60,584 bases of DNA from Pseudomonadales bacterium (GTDB lineage Bacteria; Pseudomonadota; Gammaproteobacteria; Pseudomonadales; JAHRWD01): assembly GCA_019090315.1 (NCBI GenBank), contig JAHRWD010000013.1:1-60584 (forward strand), read 5' to 3'. Position 1 is the first letter of the stretch; the number at the start of each line of letters is the position of its first letter. Positions 16,355 through 27,907 of the stretch are shown one piece after another. The position numbers were made by a program, and so were the translations under genes. The notes under the pieces are model-generated. The model worked only from the letters and a program-made list of their open reading frames with translations. It was not told the DNA's origin and did no database searches.

Positions 16355-16906
16355 ATGGAATTTTCTGAAAAAATAGAGTTTGACGACCTTCAGAATCGTC
16401 TTATGCATACCGAAATCATACAAAGCCCCGCTGAACTACATGGATTAGTGAGTGGTATGTTGTGTGCCCGCCCGGAGCTGGAAACAGAGCGATTGCTGGC
16501 TGATCTATGGACTCAGCTTGATCTTGACCCGATCGAGCTGCACGAACTGGATGGCATTTTGCGAACATTGTTTGATGGTAGCCGAGAAGCATTGGCTGAC
16601 AGTGATTTTATCTTTTATCCGTTACTGCCGGATGATGATGAAGTGCTGTCCTGGCGCACCGAATGTCTTGGTGGCTGGTGCCGGGGTTTTTTAAGTGGTT
16701 TTGGATTGGGAGTTGATCCCGATGATGGCCCACTTGATGGCGATTCCGGTGAAATTCTCAGCCATTTCAATGAAATCACCCAGATATCCTCGGCCTATGA
16801 CGACGAAGATCCCGATGACCTTGATGCGGATTATTTTGAGCTGGTCGAGTTCGTTAAAGTCACCGTTATTCATCTTTTTCTTGATGCAGCAGAGCGAAGC
16901 CCATGA
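16355..16906 (+). CDS. ygfB: UPF0149 (YgfB/YecA) family protein
   Basis: 183 aa, acidic, helical. Family landmarks are SPAELHGLVSGMLCARPE near the N-terminus, FYPLLPDDDEVLSWRTECLGGWCRGFLSGFGLG in the middle, and DLDADYFELVEFVKVTVIHLFLD near the end. The role of the family is poorly defined; in Pseudomonas aeruginosa YgfB modulates expression linked to beta-lactam tolerance. First gene of the ygfB-pepP-ubiH-ubiI operon, its stop overlapping the pepP start by four bases. The SEC-C metal-binding tail seen in some YecA proteins is absent. Confidence 0.9.
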   Translation: MEFSEKIEFDDLQNRLMHTEIIQSPAELHGLVSGMLCARPELETERLLADLWTQLDLDPIELHELDGILRTLFDGSREALADSDFIFYPLLPDDDEVLSWRTECLGGWCRGFLSGFGLGVDPDDGPLDGDSGEILSHFNEITQISSAYDDEDPDDLDADYFELVEFVKVTVIHLFLDAAERSP

Positions 16907-18219
16907 GTTCATTCTCTTCTAAAGAATTTTCCCGGCGCCGCCAGCGATTGATGGAGCTGATGGGTGATAACTGTATCGCCATTCTTCCCTCCGCAGAAGT
17001 GGCTATTCGTAACGGAGGCACTGAGTACGCCTACCGGCAGGACAGTGATCTACTCTATCTAACCGGGTTTCTTGAACCCCATTCGGTGCTGGTTTTAATG
17101 CCCGGTAGAGAGAGCGGTGAAATGGTGATGTTCTGTCAGGATCGTGATCCCAGCATGGAGTTGTGGACCGGATACCGGGCAGGCCCTGAAGGGGCATGCA
17201 AAAAATTTGGTGCAAATGATGCGTTTCCGATTGGCGACATTGATGACATATTGCCAGGGCTGCTAGAGGGTCGTGAAAAAGTATTTTACGCAATGGGCAG
17301 TAATCAGAGCTTCGATCATCAATTGATGGACTGGATTAATCAGATTAAAAGCAAAGCTCGCAGTGGTGCCCACCCACCCCACGAATTTGTCTCGGTTGAT
17401 CATGTATTGCATGAGCTGCGGTTGCTCAAAAGCAAAAATGAACAGAAAACCATGAAAAAAGCCGGGCAAATTTCTGCACAGGCCCATGTTCGGGCGATGC
17501 AGGTTTGCCAACCGGGCATGATGGAGTATGAGCTGGAAGCTGAACTGCTGCACGAGTTTGTAAAAAATGGCGCCCGTGCGCCAGCCTATTCCTCGATTGT
17601 GGGCGGGGGTGCAAATGGTTGTATTCTTCACTACATAGAAAACAACGCTGAGCTGCTGGATGGTGATCTGGTATTGATTGATGCGGGATGCGAACTGGAT
17701 GGTTATGCTGCAGATATCACCCGTACTTTTCCGGTGAGCGGCCGTTTCAGTGATGCACAAAAAGCACTCTACGAAATTGTACTGGATGCCCAGCAGGCAG
17801 CCTTTGAGGTGATTCGCACGGGCTGTCACTGGAATCAGCCCCACGAAGCAACGGTTCGAGTAATTACCGCAGGTTTGCTGGAGCTTGGTTTGCTGAAGGG
17901 CGATTTAGACGAGCTGATCGAAAAAGAAGGCTATCGCGATTTCTATATGCACAAGGCTGGCCACTGGCTGGGAATGGATGTGCACGATGTTGGCGACTAC
18001 AAAATTGGTGGCGAGTGGCGGTTACTCGAACCCGGTATGGTCATGACCGTTGAACCGGGGATTTATGTTAGCCCTCACAATATGGATGTCGACAAAAAAT
18101 GGCGGGGTATCGGTATTCGCATAGAAGATGATGTGATCGTAACCCGAGGGGACTGCGAGGTGATGACCGGCGCAGTTCCCAAAACGATCGATGAAATTGA
18201 AAAGCTAATGGCAGGCTGA
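16903..18219 (+). CDS. pepP: Xaa-Pro aminopeptidase P
   Basis: 438 aa cytoplasmic metallopeptidase that removes N-terminal residues preceding proline. The N-terminal creatinase-like domain starts SSKEFSRRRQRLMELM. The pita-bread catalytic domain shows all five metal ligands: the aspartates of LVLIDAGCELDGYAADITRTF, the histidine of HKAGHWLGMDVHD, the glutamate of MVMTVEPGIYV, and that of GIGIRIEDDVIVT. It sits in the conserved ygfB-pepP-ubiH-ubiI operon, overlapping ygfB by four bases and four bases ahead of ubiH. Why a peptidase accompanies ubiquinone genes is unclear. Confidence 0.97.
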   Translation: MSSFSSKEFSRRRQRLMELMGDNCIAILPSAEVAIRNGGTEYAYRQDSDLLYLTGFLEPHSVLVLMPGRESGEMVMFCQDRDPSMELWTGYRAGPEGACKKFGANDAFPIGDIDDILPGLLEGREKVFYAMGSNQSFDHQLMDWINQIKSKARSGAHPPHEFVSVDHVLHELRLLKSKNEQKTMKKAGQISAQAHVRAMQVCQPGMMEYELEAELLHEFVKNGARAPAYSSIVGGGANGCILHYIENNAELLDGDLVLIDAGCELDGYAADITRTFPVSGRFSDAQKALYEIVLDAQQAAFEVIRTGCHWNQPHEATVRVITAGLLELGLLKGDLDELIEKEGYRDFYMHKAGHWLGMDVHDVGDYKIGGEWRLLEPGMVMTVEPGIYVSPHNMDVDKKWRGIGIRIEDDVIVTRGDCEVMTGAVPKTIDEIEKLMAG

Positions 18220-18223
18220 GCAA

Positions 18224-19480
18224 ATGAGTTCGCAGCAATCGGATTCCGGAACTCCTAACCGCTACGATATAGCGATTATCGGTGGTGGTATGGTGGGGGC
18301 CAGCCTCGCATTGGGGTTGGCGAAAAGTCTTCCGAAGCTACGTATTACGGTGCTGGAAGCATTTCCTATTCCTGAAAACAGCGGCGAATTTCAGCCCAGC
18401 TTTGATGCGCGGGCTACAGCACTGTCGATGAGTACCCGGCGCTATTACGAGCAAATAGCGATCTGGTCTCAGCTTGAATCAAAGGTGACACCGATCCACG
18501 ATATTCATGTTTCTGACCGGGGGCACTTTGGTTCTGTGCGTTTGAATCACAGCGACCAAAACGTAGATGCCCTTGGATACATGGTTGAGAACCGGCAGTT
18601 AGGCAACACACTATTGGCACAAGTTCGTCGCTCCCCCTCAATAGAGTGGCGTTGCCCGGCGAAGGTTGAGCGCGTTGAAATGATAGATAATGGCGCTCGC
18701 CTGACCTGTGCTCAAGATGACGAAAATGATGGCGAGCATATAGAGATCGAGGCAAAGTTAGCGGTAGTAGCCGATGGTGGGCACTCCGGGCTGGTGACCC
18801 AACTGGGTATTGCCCAGGATCGCCATGATTACAATCAGATCGGAATTATCGCCAATATCAGCAGCGATCAGCCCCATCAAAACAGGGCTTACGAGCGTTT
18901 TACCAAACGTGGCCCAATGGCCCTGTTGCCCCTTGATGGCCATCGCAGCGCGCTGGTCTGGACCCTCGAAGAGGATCAGGCTGAGCAAGTGTTAGCACTT
19001 GATGATCGGGCATTTCTTGATGAATTACAGCGTAGCTTCGGTCATCGAGCAGGCAACTTTGAACGAGTCGGCAATCGTCACAGCTATCCTTTTGTTCGTG
19101 TACAGGCGCGGGAGCAGGTGCGTTCCAATATTGTGATATTAGGCAATGCAGCCCATGCCTTGCATCCGGTTGCGGGGCAAAGTTTTAACCTTTCGTTGCG
19201 GGATACGGGCGCACTGATAGAAGCGCTAAAAAATGCCGATACGAATGGCCAGCCGATCGGTTCAATAGTGGTGCTGGATGCATATTATAGGCAGCAACGC
19301 TGGGATCAGGATAAAACTATCGGTACCAGCCAGGCATTGGTCGAGATGTTCACCCACAACAATTCAGCGGTCACCATACTGCGTGATCTTGGCCTGTTGA
19401 TGATGGAAGGTTTGCCGCCAGCGAAGGCCTGGTTTAACCGGCAGGCCAGTGGTCTTTCTGGTCGCGCAGCGCAATTTTAA
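18224..19480 (+). CDS. ubiH: 2-octaprenyl-6-methoxyphenol hydroxylase
   Basis: FAD-dependent monooxygenase of ubiquinone synthesis, hydroxylating C1 of the polyprenyl benzenoid ring. The 418-aa sequence shows the dinucleotide motif DIAIIGGGMVGASLALGLA, the DG-type motif VVADGGHSGL, and the FAD ribityl motif GNAAHALHPVAGQSFNLSLRD. The GN-A-A-H form, in place of GD, is characteristic of UbiH rather than UbiI/F. Second of three tightly packed operon genes after pepP. No abnormality. Confidence 0.93.
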   Translation: MSSQQSDSGTPNRYDIAIIGGGMVGASLALGLAKSLPKLRITVLEAFPIPENSGEFQPSFDARATALSMSTRRYYEQIAIWSQLESKVTPIHDIHVSDRGHFGSVRLNHSDQNVDALGYMVENRQLGNTLLAQVRRSPSIEWRCPAKVERVEMIDNGARLTCAQDDENDGEHIEIEAKLAVVADGGHSGLVTQLGIAQDRHDYNQIGIIANISSDQPHQNRAYERFTKRGPMALLPLDGHRSALVWTLEEDQAEQVLALDDRAFLDELQRSFGHRAGNFERVGNRHSYPFVRVQAREQVRSNIVILGNAAHALHPVAGQSFNLSLRDTGALIEALKNADTNGQPIGSIVVLDAYYRQQRWDQDKTIGTSQALVEMFTHNNSAVTILRDLGLLMMEGLPPAKAWFNRQASGLSGRAAQF

Positions 19481-19517
19481 TGCGAATCGTCAAGCGGCAA
19501 AAACACGGGTAGATAGT

Positions 19518-20846
19518 ATGAGCGAAATGGGCGAATCCGAACAAAACAGATACGACATTGTGGTGGTGGGCGCAGGAATGGTTGGCCTGGCCTGTGCGCT
19601 GGCCAGCGTTTCAGATTTATCTGATCCTGGACGAGACATTGGGCTTAAAATAGCGGTCATCGAGGCGCAACCGGAACCGGCAAAATGGCAGCCGCAGCAG
19701 TTTGATAAACGGGTAAGTGCATTAACTGAAGCATCTCGGCGGATACTGCAAAACCTCGGTGCCTGGGATGAGATCCAGCAAACTCGTGTATCCCCCTACA
19801 ACAAAATGCATGTTTGGGATGGCGATGGTGTTGGCAAAGTCGATTTCGATGCGGCGGATATCCAGCAACCGGTGTTGGGGCATATTGTTGAAAATAGCCT
19901 GATCACCACCGCACTGCTTCATCAGGCTCAACAGCATCCACAGATCGAGCTATTGTATGGTTCCGGCGTTGCGGAGCTATCACCTATGGAGGATGTGGAG
20001 AGTGTAGAGGGAGAGGTTGAGAACCGCTACCGAACTATCAGGCTTAACAATGACCAGCAGCTAACGGCGAAACTAGTCATAGCTGCAGATGGCGCGCTCT
20101 CGACTATTCGTACGCTGGCCAATATTCCGTTGAAGGAGAAAGCCTACCAACACAATGCGATTGTTACCACGGTAAAAACCCAGAAAGAGCATGGTTTGAC
20201 CGCCTGGCAGAGATTTGATGAAACCGGGCCGCTTGCGTTTTTGCCCCTGTCTAAACCCCAGTCCCAGTCGGAGCCAGGCTCGGATCTCCCCGATAACCAC
20301 TACTGCTCGATTGTCTGGTCGGTGACACCGGAAAAAACGGCGGAACTGTTGGCCTTAGATGACGACCAGTTTCGTCAGGCGTTAGGCGCGGCCTTCGAAT
20401 ATCGGTTGGGGGAGATTGAAGCGGTTGAATCCCGTTTTCATTTCCCACTGATTCAGCGTCATGCGGAGCAGTATGTGCAGCCGGGTATTGTACTGATCGG
20501 TGATGCGGCACACACGATTCATCCGCTCGCGGGGCAGGGAGTAAATCTGGGTTTTCTGGATGCAGCGGTATTAGCCGAAGAGCTGCAACGTGCGGTGGCC
20601 GCACAAGTATCCCCAGGTAATCTGGATATCCTCAAACGTTATCAGCGTCGTCGTCGTGGTGATAATCAGATGATGATCTATTCGATGATGGGCTTCAAAA
20701 AGCTGTTCGAGCAATCCTCATTGCCAGTACGCTGGGCCAGAAATCGTGGGATGGATCTTTTCAACCAGAGCGGTTGGCTGAAAAATGCGGTGACTAACAG
20801 GGCGATGCGTGTGAATACCAAACTACCAAAAATCGCCCAGGGCTAA
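19518..20846 (+). CDS. ubiI: UbiI/VisC-type ubiquinone biosynthesis hydroxylase
   Basis: 442 aa from ATG 19518. An upstream in-frame GTG at 19449 lies inside ubiH and is less likely. Motifs: YDIVVVGAGMVGLACALA, VIAADGALS, and LIGDAAHTIHPLAGQGVNLGFLD. Orthologues in this operon position hydroxylate C5 of the ring. The pairing of two paralogous flavin hydroxylases downstream of pepP is the standard gammaproteobacterial arrangement. UbiF-type C6 activity cannot be excluded from sequence. The segment around residue 160 (SPMEDVESVEGEVENRYR) looks like a small insertion relative to ubiH. Confidence 0.88.
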   Translation: MSEMGESEQNRYDIVVVGAGMVGLACALASVSDLSDPGRDIGLKIAVIEAQPEPAKWQPQQFDKRVSALTEASRRILQNLGAWDEIQQTRVSPYNKMHVWDGDGVGKVDFDAADIQQPVLGHIVENSLITTALLHQAQQHPQIELLYGSGVAELSPMEDVESVEGEVENRYRTIRLNNDQQLTAKLVIAADGALSTIRTLANIPLKEKAYQHNAIVTTVKTQKEHGLTAWQRFDETGPLAFLPLSKPQSQSEPGSDLPDNHYCSIVWSVTPEKTAELLALDDDQFRQALGAAFEYRLGEIEAVESRFHFPLIQRHAEQYVQPGIVLIGDAAHTIHPLAGQGVNLGFLDAAVLAEELQRAVAAQVSPGNLDILKRYQRRRRGDNQMMIYSMMGFKKLFEQSSLPVRWARNRGMDLFNQSGWLKNAVTNRAMRVNTKLPKIAQG

Positions 20847-20870
20847 GCGCTCGTTAATCAGCCTGAACCA

Positions 20871-22157
20871 ATGGCCCGCCACCTATACAGCCTGCTTTTC
20901 TATCTCTGTTTGCCGATTATCTTTATTCGGATGTTGCTGCGCTCCCGCAAAGCACCGGAATATCGTCATCGTTGGGCTGAACGATTAGGTTTTATTTCAA
21001 ATCCACCGGCTCAGGGCGGGGTCTGGATTCATGCGGTTTCTGTGGGTGAAACCCTTGCTGCCGTACCGCTGATCAAGCGGATTCAAACTGAATATCCCGA
21101 TCTGCCGATTACCGTTACCACCATGACCCCAACCGGCTCAGAGCAGGTTATCCGCCATTTCGCAGACAGCGTATTTCATATCTATATGCCCTATGACCTA
21201 CCCACTGCAGTCGGACGCTTGTTGAAGAAAATCAGTCCGCGGGTGCTAATCGTGATGGAAACCGAATTATGGCCCAATCTGATTGATCAGTGCCACCGTA
21301 GAGATATACCGGTGGTGATCGCTAATGCACGGTTGTCCGAAAGATCGGCTGCAGGTTATGGCCGATTGAAGTCGCTGGTGCAACCAATGCTTCAGCAGCT
21401 GTCGCTGGTGGTTGCGCAGGCAGAGGCGGATCGTCGACGCTTTGAAAGGATTGGAGCGGAAGCCAGTCGGACAGTGGTGAGTGGAAATATAAAGTTTGAT
21501 ATCTGCCTGTCAGAGCAGATCAAAAACGAAGCCCAGTCCCTCAGGGCCGAATGGGGGCTTGAGGATAGCCAGCGGAAAGTGCTGATTGCCGCCAGTACCC
21601 ACGAAGGGGAAGAGCCTGTTTTACTGGCTGCATTTCAATGTCTGCTGGTGGATTATCCCTCTTTATTGTTACTGATCGTGCCCCGGCACCCCGAGCGATT
21701 CAATGAGGTTGAGAAACTGTGCAATCAGCAGAATCTGAATGTTTTACGTTTTAGTAGCCAGCAAGCCTGTACCGCTCAAACCCAGGTGGTGATTGGCGAT
21801 ACCGTTGGGGATCTGATGACACTGTACGGGGTGGCGGATATCGCTTTTGTGGGCGGCAGCCTGGTTGAAACAGGAGGCCATAACCTGCTGGAACCAGCGG
21901 TGTGGGCGCTACCTGTTCTCAGCGGCCCACACCTGTTCAACTTTGCCGAAGCCGGACGATTAATGCTGGAAGCAGGAGCCCTGCAAATAGTGAGCGATGA
22001 GCGTGCGCTGGCACTGGAAGTGGCCACGCTACTGGGTGATCAGGATCTGTGTAACAGGATGGGGAATGCGGCGTTTAAGGTGGTGGAACAGAACAGCGGC
22101 TCAATGGAACGTCTATACACACAGATCGTTCCTTTTCTCACCAATGTCTCCAAGTGA
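20871..22157 (+). CDS. waaA: 3-deoxy-D-manno-octulosonic acid (Kdo) transferase
   Basis: 428 aa GT-B enzyme adding Kdo to lipid IVA in LPS inner-core synthesis. The N-terminal hydrophobic anchor (LYSLLFYLCLPIIFIRMLL) tethers it to the inner membrane. Motifs: GGVWIHAVSVGETLAAVPL with the catalytic glutamate, MTPTGSEQV, VLIVMETELWPNLI, and the donor-site block FVGGSLVETGGHNLLEPAVWALPVLSGPH. It starts 24 bases after ubiI, so it may be the operon end. It converges on tolC across a hairpin. Confidence 0.95.
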   Translation: MARHLYSLLFYLCLPIIFIRMLLRSRKAPEYRHRWAERLGFISNPPAQGGVWIHAVSVGETLAAVPLIKRIQTEYPDLPITVTTMTPTGSEQVIRHFADSVFHIYMPYDLPTAVGRLLKKISPRVLIVMETELWPNLIDQCHRRDIPVVIANARLSERSAAGYGRLKSLVQPMLQQLSLVVAQAEADRRRFERIGAEASRTVVSGNIKFDICLSEQIKNEAQSLRAEWGLEDSQRKVLIAASTHEGEEPVLLAAFQCLLVDYPSLLLLIVPRHPERFNEVEKLCNQQNLNVLRFSSQQACTAQTQVVIGDTVGDLMTLYGVADIAFVGGSLVETGGHNLLEPAVWALPVLSGPHLFNFAEAGRLMLEAGALQIVSDERALALEVATLLGDQDLCNRMGNAAFKVVEQNSGSMERLYTQIVPFLTNVSK

Positions 22158-22159
22158 CT

Positions 22160-22196
22160 AGCCAGCCTGAGCTCTCTATAGATTCCCGGGCTGGCT
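22160..22196. terminator. hairpin between convergent waaA and tolC
   Basis: AGCCAGCC (22160-22167) and GGCTGGCT (22189-22196) form a perfect 8-bp stem around a 21-base loop. Only a weak T-rich tract follows, so it may be an imperfect bidirectional terminator. Confidence 0.45.
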
Positions 22197-22201
22197 GTAG
22201 T

Positions 22202-23602
22202 TTATATGCCTTTACTCTGGGTATTCTTGGCCGGATCAATCCACTGGTTAATATTGATGATATCTTCCGGGCTAATCTGCCCGGTGGCCTGCTTGAGTTG
22301 TAGCATGTGGATGACATAGTCATATCGTGCATTATCGTAGTCCCGTGATGCACGATACACCGCACGTTGGGACTGTAATACGTCAACGATATTACGAGTT
22401 CCCACATCGTAGCCAACTTCCGTGGCTTTTAACGCACTTTCTGTCGAAACAATCGCCTGTTTACGCGCCTTAATACGCAGAATATCGGTGACTACAAGGC
22501 TGTACAGGCTGCGGGTTTGTTGGACAAGCTTGCGCTGGGCCAATGTATAGTTTTCCTGTGCCTCGGTTAGCTGGTGAGTGGCCTGTTTTGAAGCTGCGTA
22601 GGTAATGCCGCCGGAATAAATTGGCAGGGTAAGGCTAATGCCTGCTGTTTTACTCACCTGATCGGTAGGTGCAAAAGATACAGCCGTCGGCGTTCCACCA
22701 AAGTTGATGACAGAGGATGAGGCATCATCGTTGTCATCGGCCTGATACTGGCCAAACAGGGTGACGACTGGCAGGTGCCCCGATTTTTTGATTTTAATAT
22801 TTTGCCTTGCTGCTTCAACTGCCTGTTCGATTCCCCTAAGCACAAAGTTGCCAGCCAGCGCGTTGTCAGCCCATGCCTGAGGGTCAGCGGGTTGTGGCTT
22901 GTTGATAGGGTAGTCCGGTTTCACGGTTGAAATGCTGCTGTATTGTTGACCGGTTATTGCCTGAATGGCTTCGTAGGCAATATCAAGCTGGTTTTGCGTG
23001 CGGATACGGCCAACCTGCGATAGGTCAAAAGCGGCCTGGGCTTCATGCACGTCAGTAATAGCGATCAAACCCACATCAAAGCGCTGTTTGGTCTGTTCCA
23101 GTTGGCGCTTAATGGCTGCTTCTTCAGCCTGTGCTGCAAGCAGTGCGTCATTGGCTCTAAGGATTTGGAAATAACTGACCGCAACCCGAACAATCAGATC
23201 CTGTTGAGCAGCAGAGAAATCCAGCTCAGCTTTATAATCAATGGTTTGCGCCTGTTTATAGCTAAACCAGGTGGATGCGTTAAACAAAGGCTGCGCCAGA
23301 TCCAGGCCATAACTGGTGCCCATAATGGTGACTGGGGCGCTATTGGATGCTTTGTTTTCAAAATTGGTATGGGTACTACTCACCGAAAACCCGATTTGCG
23401 GTAGCAAACCACCGAGTGCTTGTCTGGTTACCTCTTTCTGTCCTTTTAACACTGCACCCGCAGCACGAATTTCCGGGTCATTGTCGAGGGCCGAGTTGTA
23501 TATGTCGCTGAGCGTCTCGGCCTGAGTGATACTTGCTATCGATAACAGCCCGCAAGCCAGCAGTACGCTAGCCAATTGTGCTTTGATATTTTTAGAATCC
23601 AT
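22202..23602 (-). CDS. tolC: TolC family outer-membrane efflux channel
   Basis: 466 aa. An N-terminal signal peptide (SVLLACGLLSIASITQA, cut before ETLSDIYN) is followed by two repeats of the TolC barrel/coiled-coil unit: the first with YFQILRANDALLAAQAEEAAIKRQLEQTKQRFDVGLIAITDV, the second with the matching KATEVGYDVGTRNIVDVLQSQRAVYRASRDYDNARYDY. It forms a trimeric channel docking with HlyD/MFP adaptors of RND, ABC or MFS pumps. A candidate partner in this window is the HlyD/FtsX-type exporter at 36.6-41 kb. The gene sits in the tolC...nudF...parE neighbourhood as in E. coli, supporting orthology. Confidence 0.93.
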   Translation of the reverse strand: MDSKNIKAQLASVLLACGLLSIASITQAETLSDIYNSALDNDPEIRAAGAVLKGQKEVTRQALGGLLPQIGFSVSSTHTNFENKASNSAPVTIMGTSYGLDLAQPLFNASTWFSYKQAQTIDYKAELDFSAAQQDLIVRVAVSYFQILRANDALLAAQAEEAAIKRQLEQTKQRFDVGLIAITDVHEAQAAFDLSQVGRIRTQNQLDIAYEAIQAITGQQYSSISTVKPDYPINKPQPADPQAWADNALAGNFVLRGIEQAVEAARQNIKIKKSGHLPVVTLFGQYQADDNDDASSSVINFGGTPTAVSFAPTDQVSKTAGISLTLPIYSGGITYAASKQATHQLTEAQENYTLAQRKLVQQTRSLYSLVVTDILRIKARKQAIVSTESALKATEVGYDVGTRNIVDVLQSQRAVYRASRDYDNARYDYVIHMLQLKQATGQISPEDIININQWIDPAKNTQSKGI

Positions 23603-23659
23603 TTTATTTTATATTCCCGGAAGAGAGTCGATCCAAAAGTCAGATTAGCGGGTCAGTAT

Positions 23660-23680
23660 ACCAAATCATTTTGATTTGGT
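23660..23680. promoter_or_regulatory. perfect palindrome in the tolC-thiC intergenic region
   Basis: ACCAAATCA, three T bases, TGATTTGGT: 9-bp perfect arms, 58 bases upstream of tolC on its side. No T-run follows, so it is not a terminator. It could be an operator for a regulator of tolC, or an mRNA hairpin in the long thiC leader. No known regulator site was recognised. Confidence 0.4.
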
Positions 23681-23864
23681 GGCATGGAAATTTAGGCGGT
23701 GACCTGAAGCCTTTGCGTGAAGGCAATAGTGGAAAATCAATCTTGCATGCGAGTCCATATAGTTGACTAATTTAGTCTGGTATAGTCTTTTTTATTGCCA
23801 GCTAAAAAATAGAGGTTACACTTCGCGGCTATCATGGCTGATCAGAGATTCGTTAACGATCTGA

Positions 23865-25790
<1,926 letters not shown>

Positions 25791-25804
25791 ATAGCCTATA
25801 AACA

Positions 25805-26443
25805 GTGACCAGCCCATCTAAATCCAGACAACGCCATTTCAATCATCAGGATATGGTGATTGAAGATCGTCGTACTGTGCACGATGGTTTTGTGAAGGTC
25901 GATGAGATCAAACTTCGGCACCGCCTTTTTGATGGTGGTTGGAGCAATACGATTTCTCGTGAACTGGTCGTCAAAAAACAGGCTGTAGTGCTGTTACCCT
26001 ACGATCCTGTTCTGGATCAACTAGTCTTAACCGAAGAGTTTCGGGTGGGAGCGTTGGACGATATCGAAAGCCCTTGGATGATGGAGTTGGTAGCAGGTAC
26101 GGTCGATGAAGGTGAAGAGTTTGAACAAACCGCACTGCGTGAAGCACAGGAGGAAGCAGGACTGAAAGTGACAGCACTGCTTTCAATTGCGCGCTATTTT
26201 TCCAGTGCCGGAGCTTGCAACGAGGAGATCCAGATCTACTGTGGTCGTATTGATGCGGAGTCGGTCGGGGGTGTGCACGGGCTTGAAGGCGAGAACGAAG
26301 ATATTCGTGTGCATCGGGTCGATGCGAGTAGCGCCTTTACGATGCTGGCCGAGGGTCAGATTCGCAACGCCGCCACCATTCTTGCCTTGCAGTGGCTGCA
26401 ACTGAATCATGCGAGTGTTCGGGACCAGTGGGCGGGGATTTGA
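25805..26443 (+). CDS. nudF: ADP-ribose pyrophosphatase (Nudix)
   Basis: 212 aa. The Nudix box GTVDEGEEFEQTALREAQEEAGL is complete (G-x5-E-x7-R-E-x2-E-E-x-G). N-terminal segments KLRHRLFDGGWS and ISRELVVKKQAVVLLPYDP align with the dimer-forming domain of NudF/ADPRase, and HGLEGENEDIRVH is the substrate-loop signature. It hydrolyses ADP-ribose to AMP and ribose 5-phosphate. The start is GTG 25805, just after thiC, with no Shine-Dalgarno sequence; the upstream residues match the family N-terminus, supporting it. First gene of nudF-yqiB-cpdA, here led by thiC. Confidence 0.93.
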   Translation: MTSPSKSRQRHFNHQDMVIEDRRTVHDGFVKVDEIKLRHRLFDGGWSNTISRELVVKKQAVVLLPYDPVLDQLVLTEEFRVGALDDIESPWMMELVAGTVDEGEEFEQTALREAQEEAGLKVTALLSIARYFSSAGACNEEIQIYCGRIDAESVGGVHGLEGENEDIRVHRVDASSAFTMLAEGQIRNAATILALQWLQLNHASVRDQWAGI

Positions 26444-26457
26444 AGGGCTGGAATTTG

Positions 26458-26973
26458 ATGGAGCAGGTTCGACCAAAACACAAGGTCGATCTGCGCCGGC
26501 AGCAGGCGGCGGCTTCCGGTAATTACCTGCGTATTCTCAAACTGATCCCAAAAATCAGGGAGAATGATCAGTATCATTTTGTACTGCATCTTCCCGCTGT
26601 TGCCGAGACTGGTGGCGGGCCGGGTACAGGGACAGCAGCACTGGTCGAAACCGATGTGCTGGAGCGTGGCCCCTATACTACGCTGCTGCGATTTCAGCAG
26701 ATTGCGCAGCCGGAGCCTGAACTGTTAGAACATGACTGGTCAACTTTGCCAGTTCAAATGACCGTACGTGTATACCACGATGCGGAGATGGCGGAGGTCG
26801 TGGATTTTATGAATGTGAGGCATTTTGAATCAAGCTACGAATACCCCAATCGACAAATGTTGTTGCCGGATGAAAAACAGCAGGTGAACTACTTCCTGGC
26901 GGACTGGCTGGATCGTTGTTTGCAGTTTGGTCTGGCAGCGGAGCCACTAAAATTAGCCGTGGCTAAATCCTGA
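26458..26973 (+). CDS. DUF1249 (YqiB) family protein
   Basis: 171 aa from ATG 26458, with AAGGG ten bases upstream; a longer frame reaches back into nudF but is not conserved in type. The protein is small, soluble, alpha/beta, with family blocks NYLRILKLIP, GPYTTLLRFQQIAQP, VRVYHDAEMAEVVDFM and NRQMLLPDEKQQVNYFLADWLDRCL. Function unknown; it always lies between nudF and cpdA in gammaproteobacteria, as here. Confidence 0.88.
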   Translation: MEQVRPKHKVDLRRQQAAASGNYLRILKLIPKIRENDQYHFVLHLPAVAETGGGPGTGTAALVETDVLERGPYTTLLRFQQIAQPEPELLEHDWSTLPVQMTVRVYHDAEMAEVVDFMNVRHFESSYEYPNRQMLLPDEKQQVNYFLADWLDRCLQFGLAAEPLKLAVAKS

Positions 26974-26985
26974 AGGCTGCTGCCA

Positions 26986-27819
26986 ATGGCTACAACCGCC
27001 GCTACCGATACTTCAGCTAAAATCGAAAACCCCTATCGTATTATCCAGATTACGGATCCCCATCTGGGAGCCAGCCGTGACCAGTCTGTATTGGGCATCA
27101 ATAATTACCAAAGTCTTGAACTGGTAGTAGAGCTGGTAAAACAGCAACAGGGCCGTAACTTCGACCGCATTGTTTCTACGGGTGACATTTCGTCAGAAGG
27201 GTCGGAACAATCCTACCGGGATTTTCTGCAGTTGATGGAGCCTTTTGGACGACCGATCAGCTGGCTGCCGGGCAATCATGATTGCCCGGATACGATGGCT
27301 GGTATTCAAGATGTACCATTGCTTGATCCACAACGGGTTGTGGAGATGGGTGCCTGGCAAATGTTGATGCTCGACTCCAAAATTTCCGGAGCAGTTGGTG
27401 GAAATCTGGATCAGCAAGAGCTGGAGCTATTAGAGGTTACGCTTAAAGTTACAGATAACAAACACACTCTTTTTTGCCTGCACCACCAACCAGTTGATGT
27501 GGGCTGTGGGTGGATGGATCCGCAAAAAATCAGAAATGCCGATCGGTTTTTCGAAATTATCGAGCAATATCCGGGTACAAAATTGGTGCTTTGGGGCCAC
27601 ATCCATCAACAGTTTGAAGACACACGGAATAACATCCAGTTACTCGCAACTCCCTCTACCTGCCACCAGTTTGAGCCGCTGCAACAGCAGTTTAAAATTG
27701 GCCATCAACTTCCCGGTTATCGCTGGCTGGATCTCTATCCGGATGGACGGATCGTTACCGGTGTATCGCGTATAAAGAGCACTCCATTTGAGATAGACTA
27801 CCTGTCTGAAGGGTATTGA
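26986..27819 (+). CDS. cpdA: 3',5'-cyclic-AMP phosphodiesterase CpdA
   Basis: 277 aa metallophosphatase. The metal-ligand motifs are in order: QITDPHLG (D-x-H), VSTGDISSEG (GD), WLPGNHDCP (GNHD), LFCLHHQP (H) and LWGHIHQQFE (GHxH). CpdA hydrolyses cAMP and so tunes CRP signalling. Start ATG 26986 has GAAGG about ten bases upstream. It follows DUF1249 directly. The yqiA esterase gene that usually sits between cpdA and parE is missing; 88 bases of intergenic DNA lead to parE. Confidence 0.93.
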   Translation: MATTAATDTSAKIENPYRIIQITDPHLGASRDQSVLGINNYQSLELVVELVKQQQGRNFDRIVSTGDISSEGSEQSYRDFLQLMEPFGRPISWLPGNHDCPDTMAGIQDVPLLDPQRVVEMGAWQMLMLDSKISGAVGGNLDQQELELLEVTLKVTDNKHTLFCLHHQPVDVGCGWMDPQKIRNADRFFEIIEQYPGTKLVLWGHIHQQFEDTRNNIQLLATPSTCHQFEPLQQQFKIGHQLPGYRWLDLYPDGRIVTGVSRIKSTPFEIDYLSEGY

Positions 27820-27907
27820 GTTCAATCGAATTTGGTGTCCGGTGATGCACAGGTTCAATAGTGCGCTTCACCCAAACAATCACGTTAATTCAATTAGTTA
27901 GAAGTTT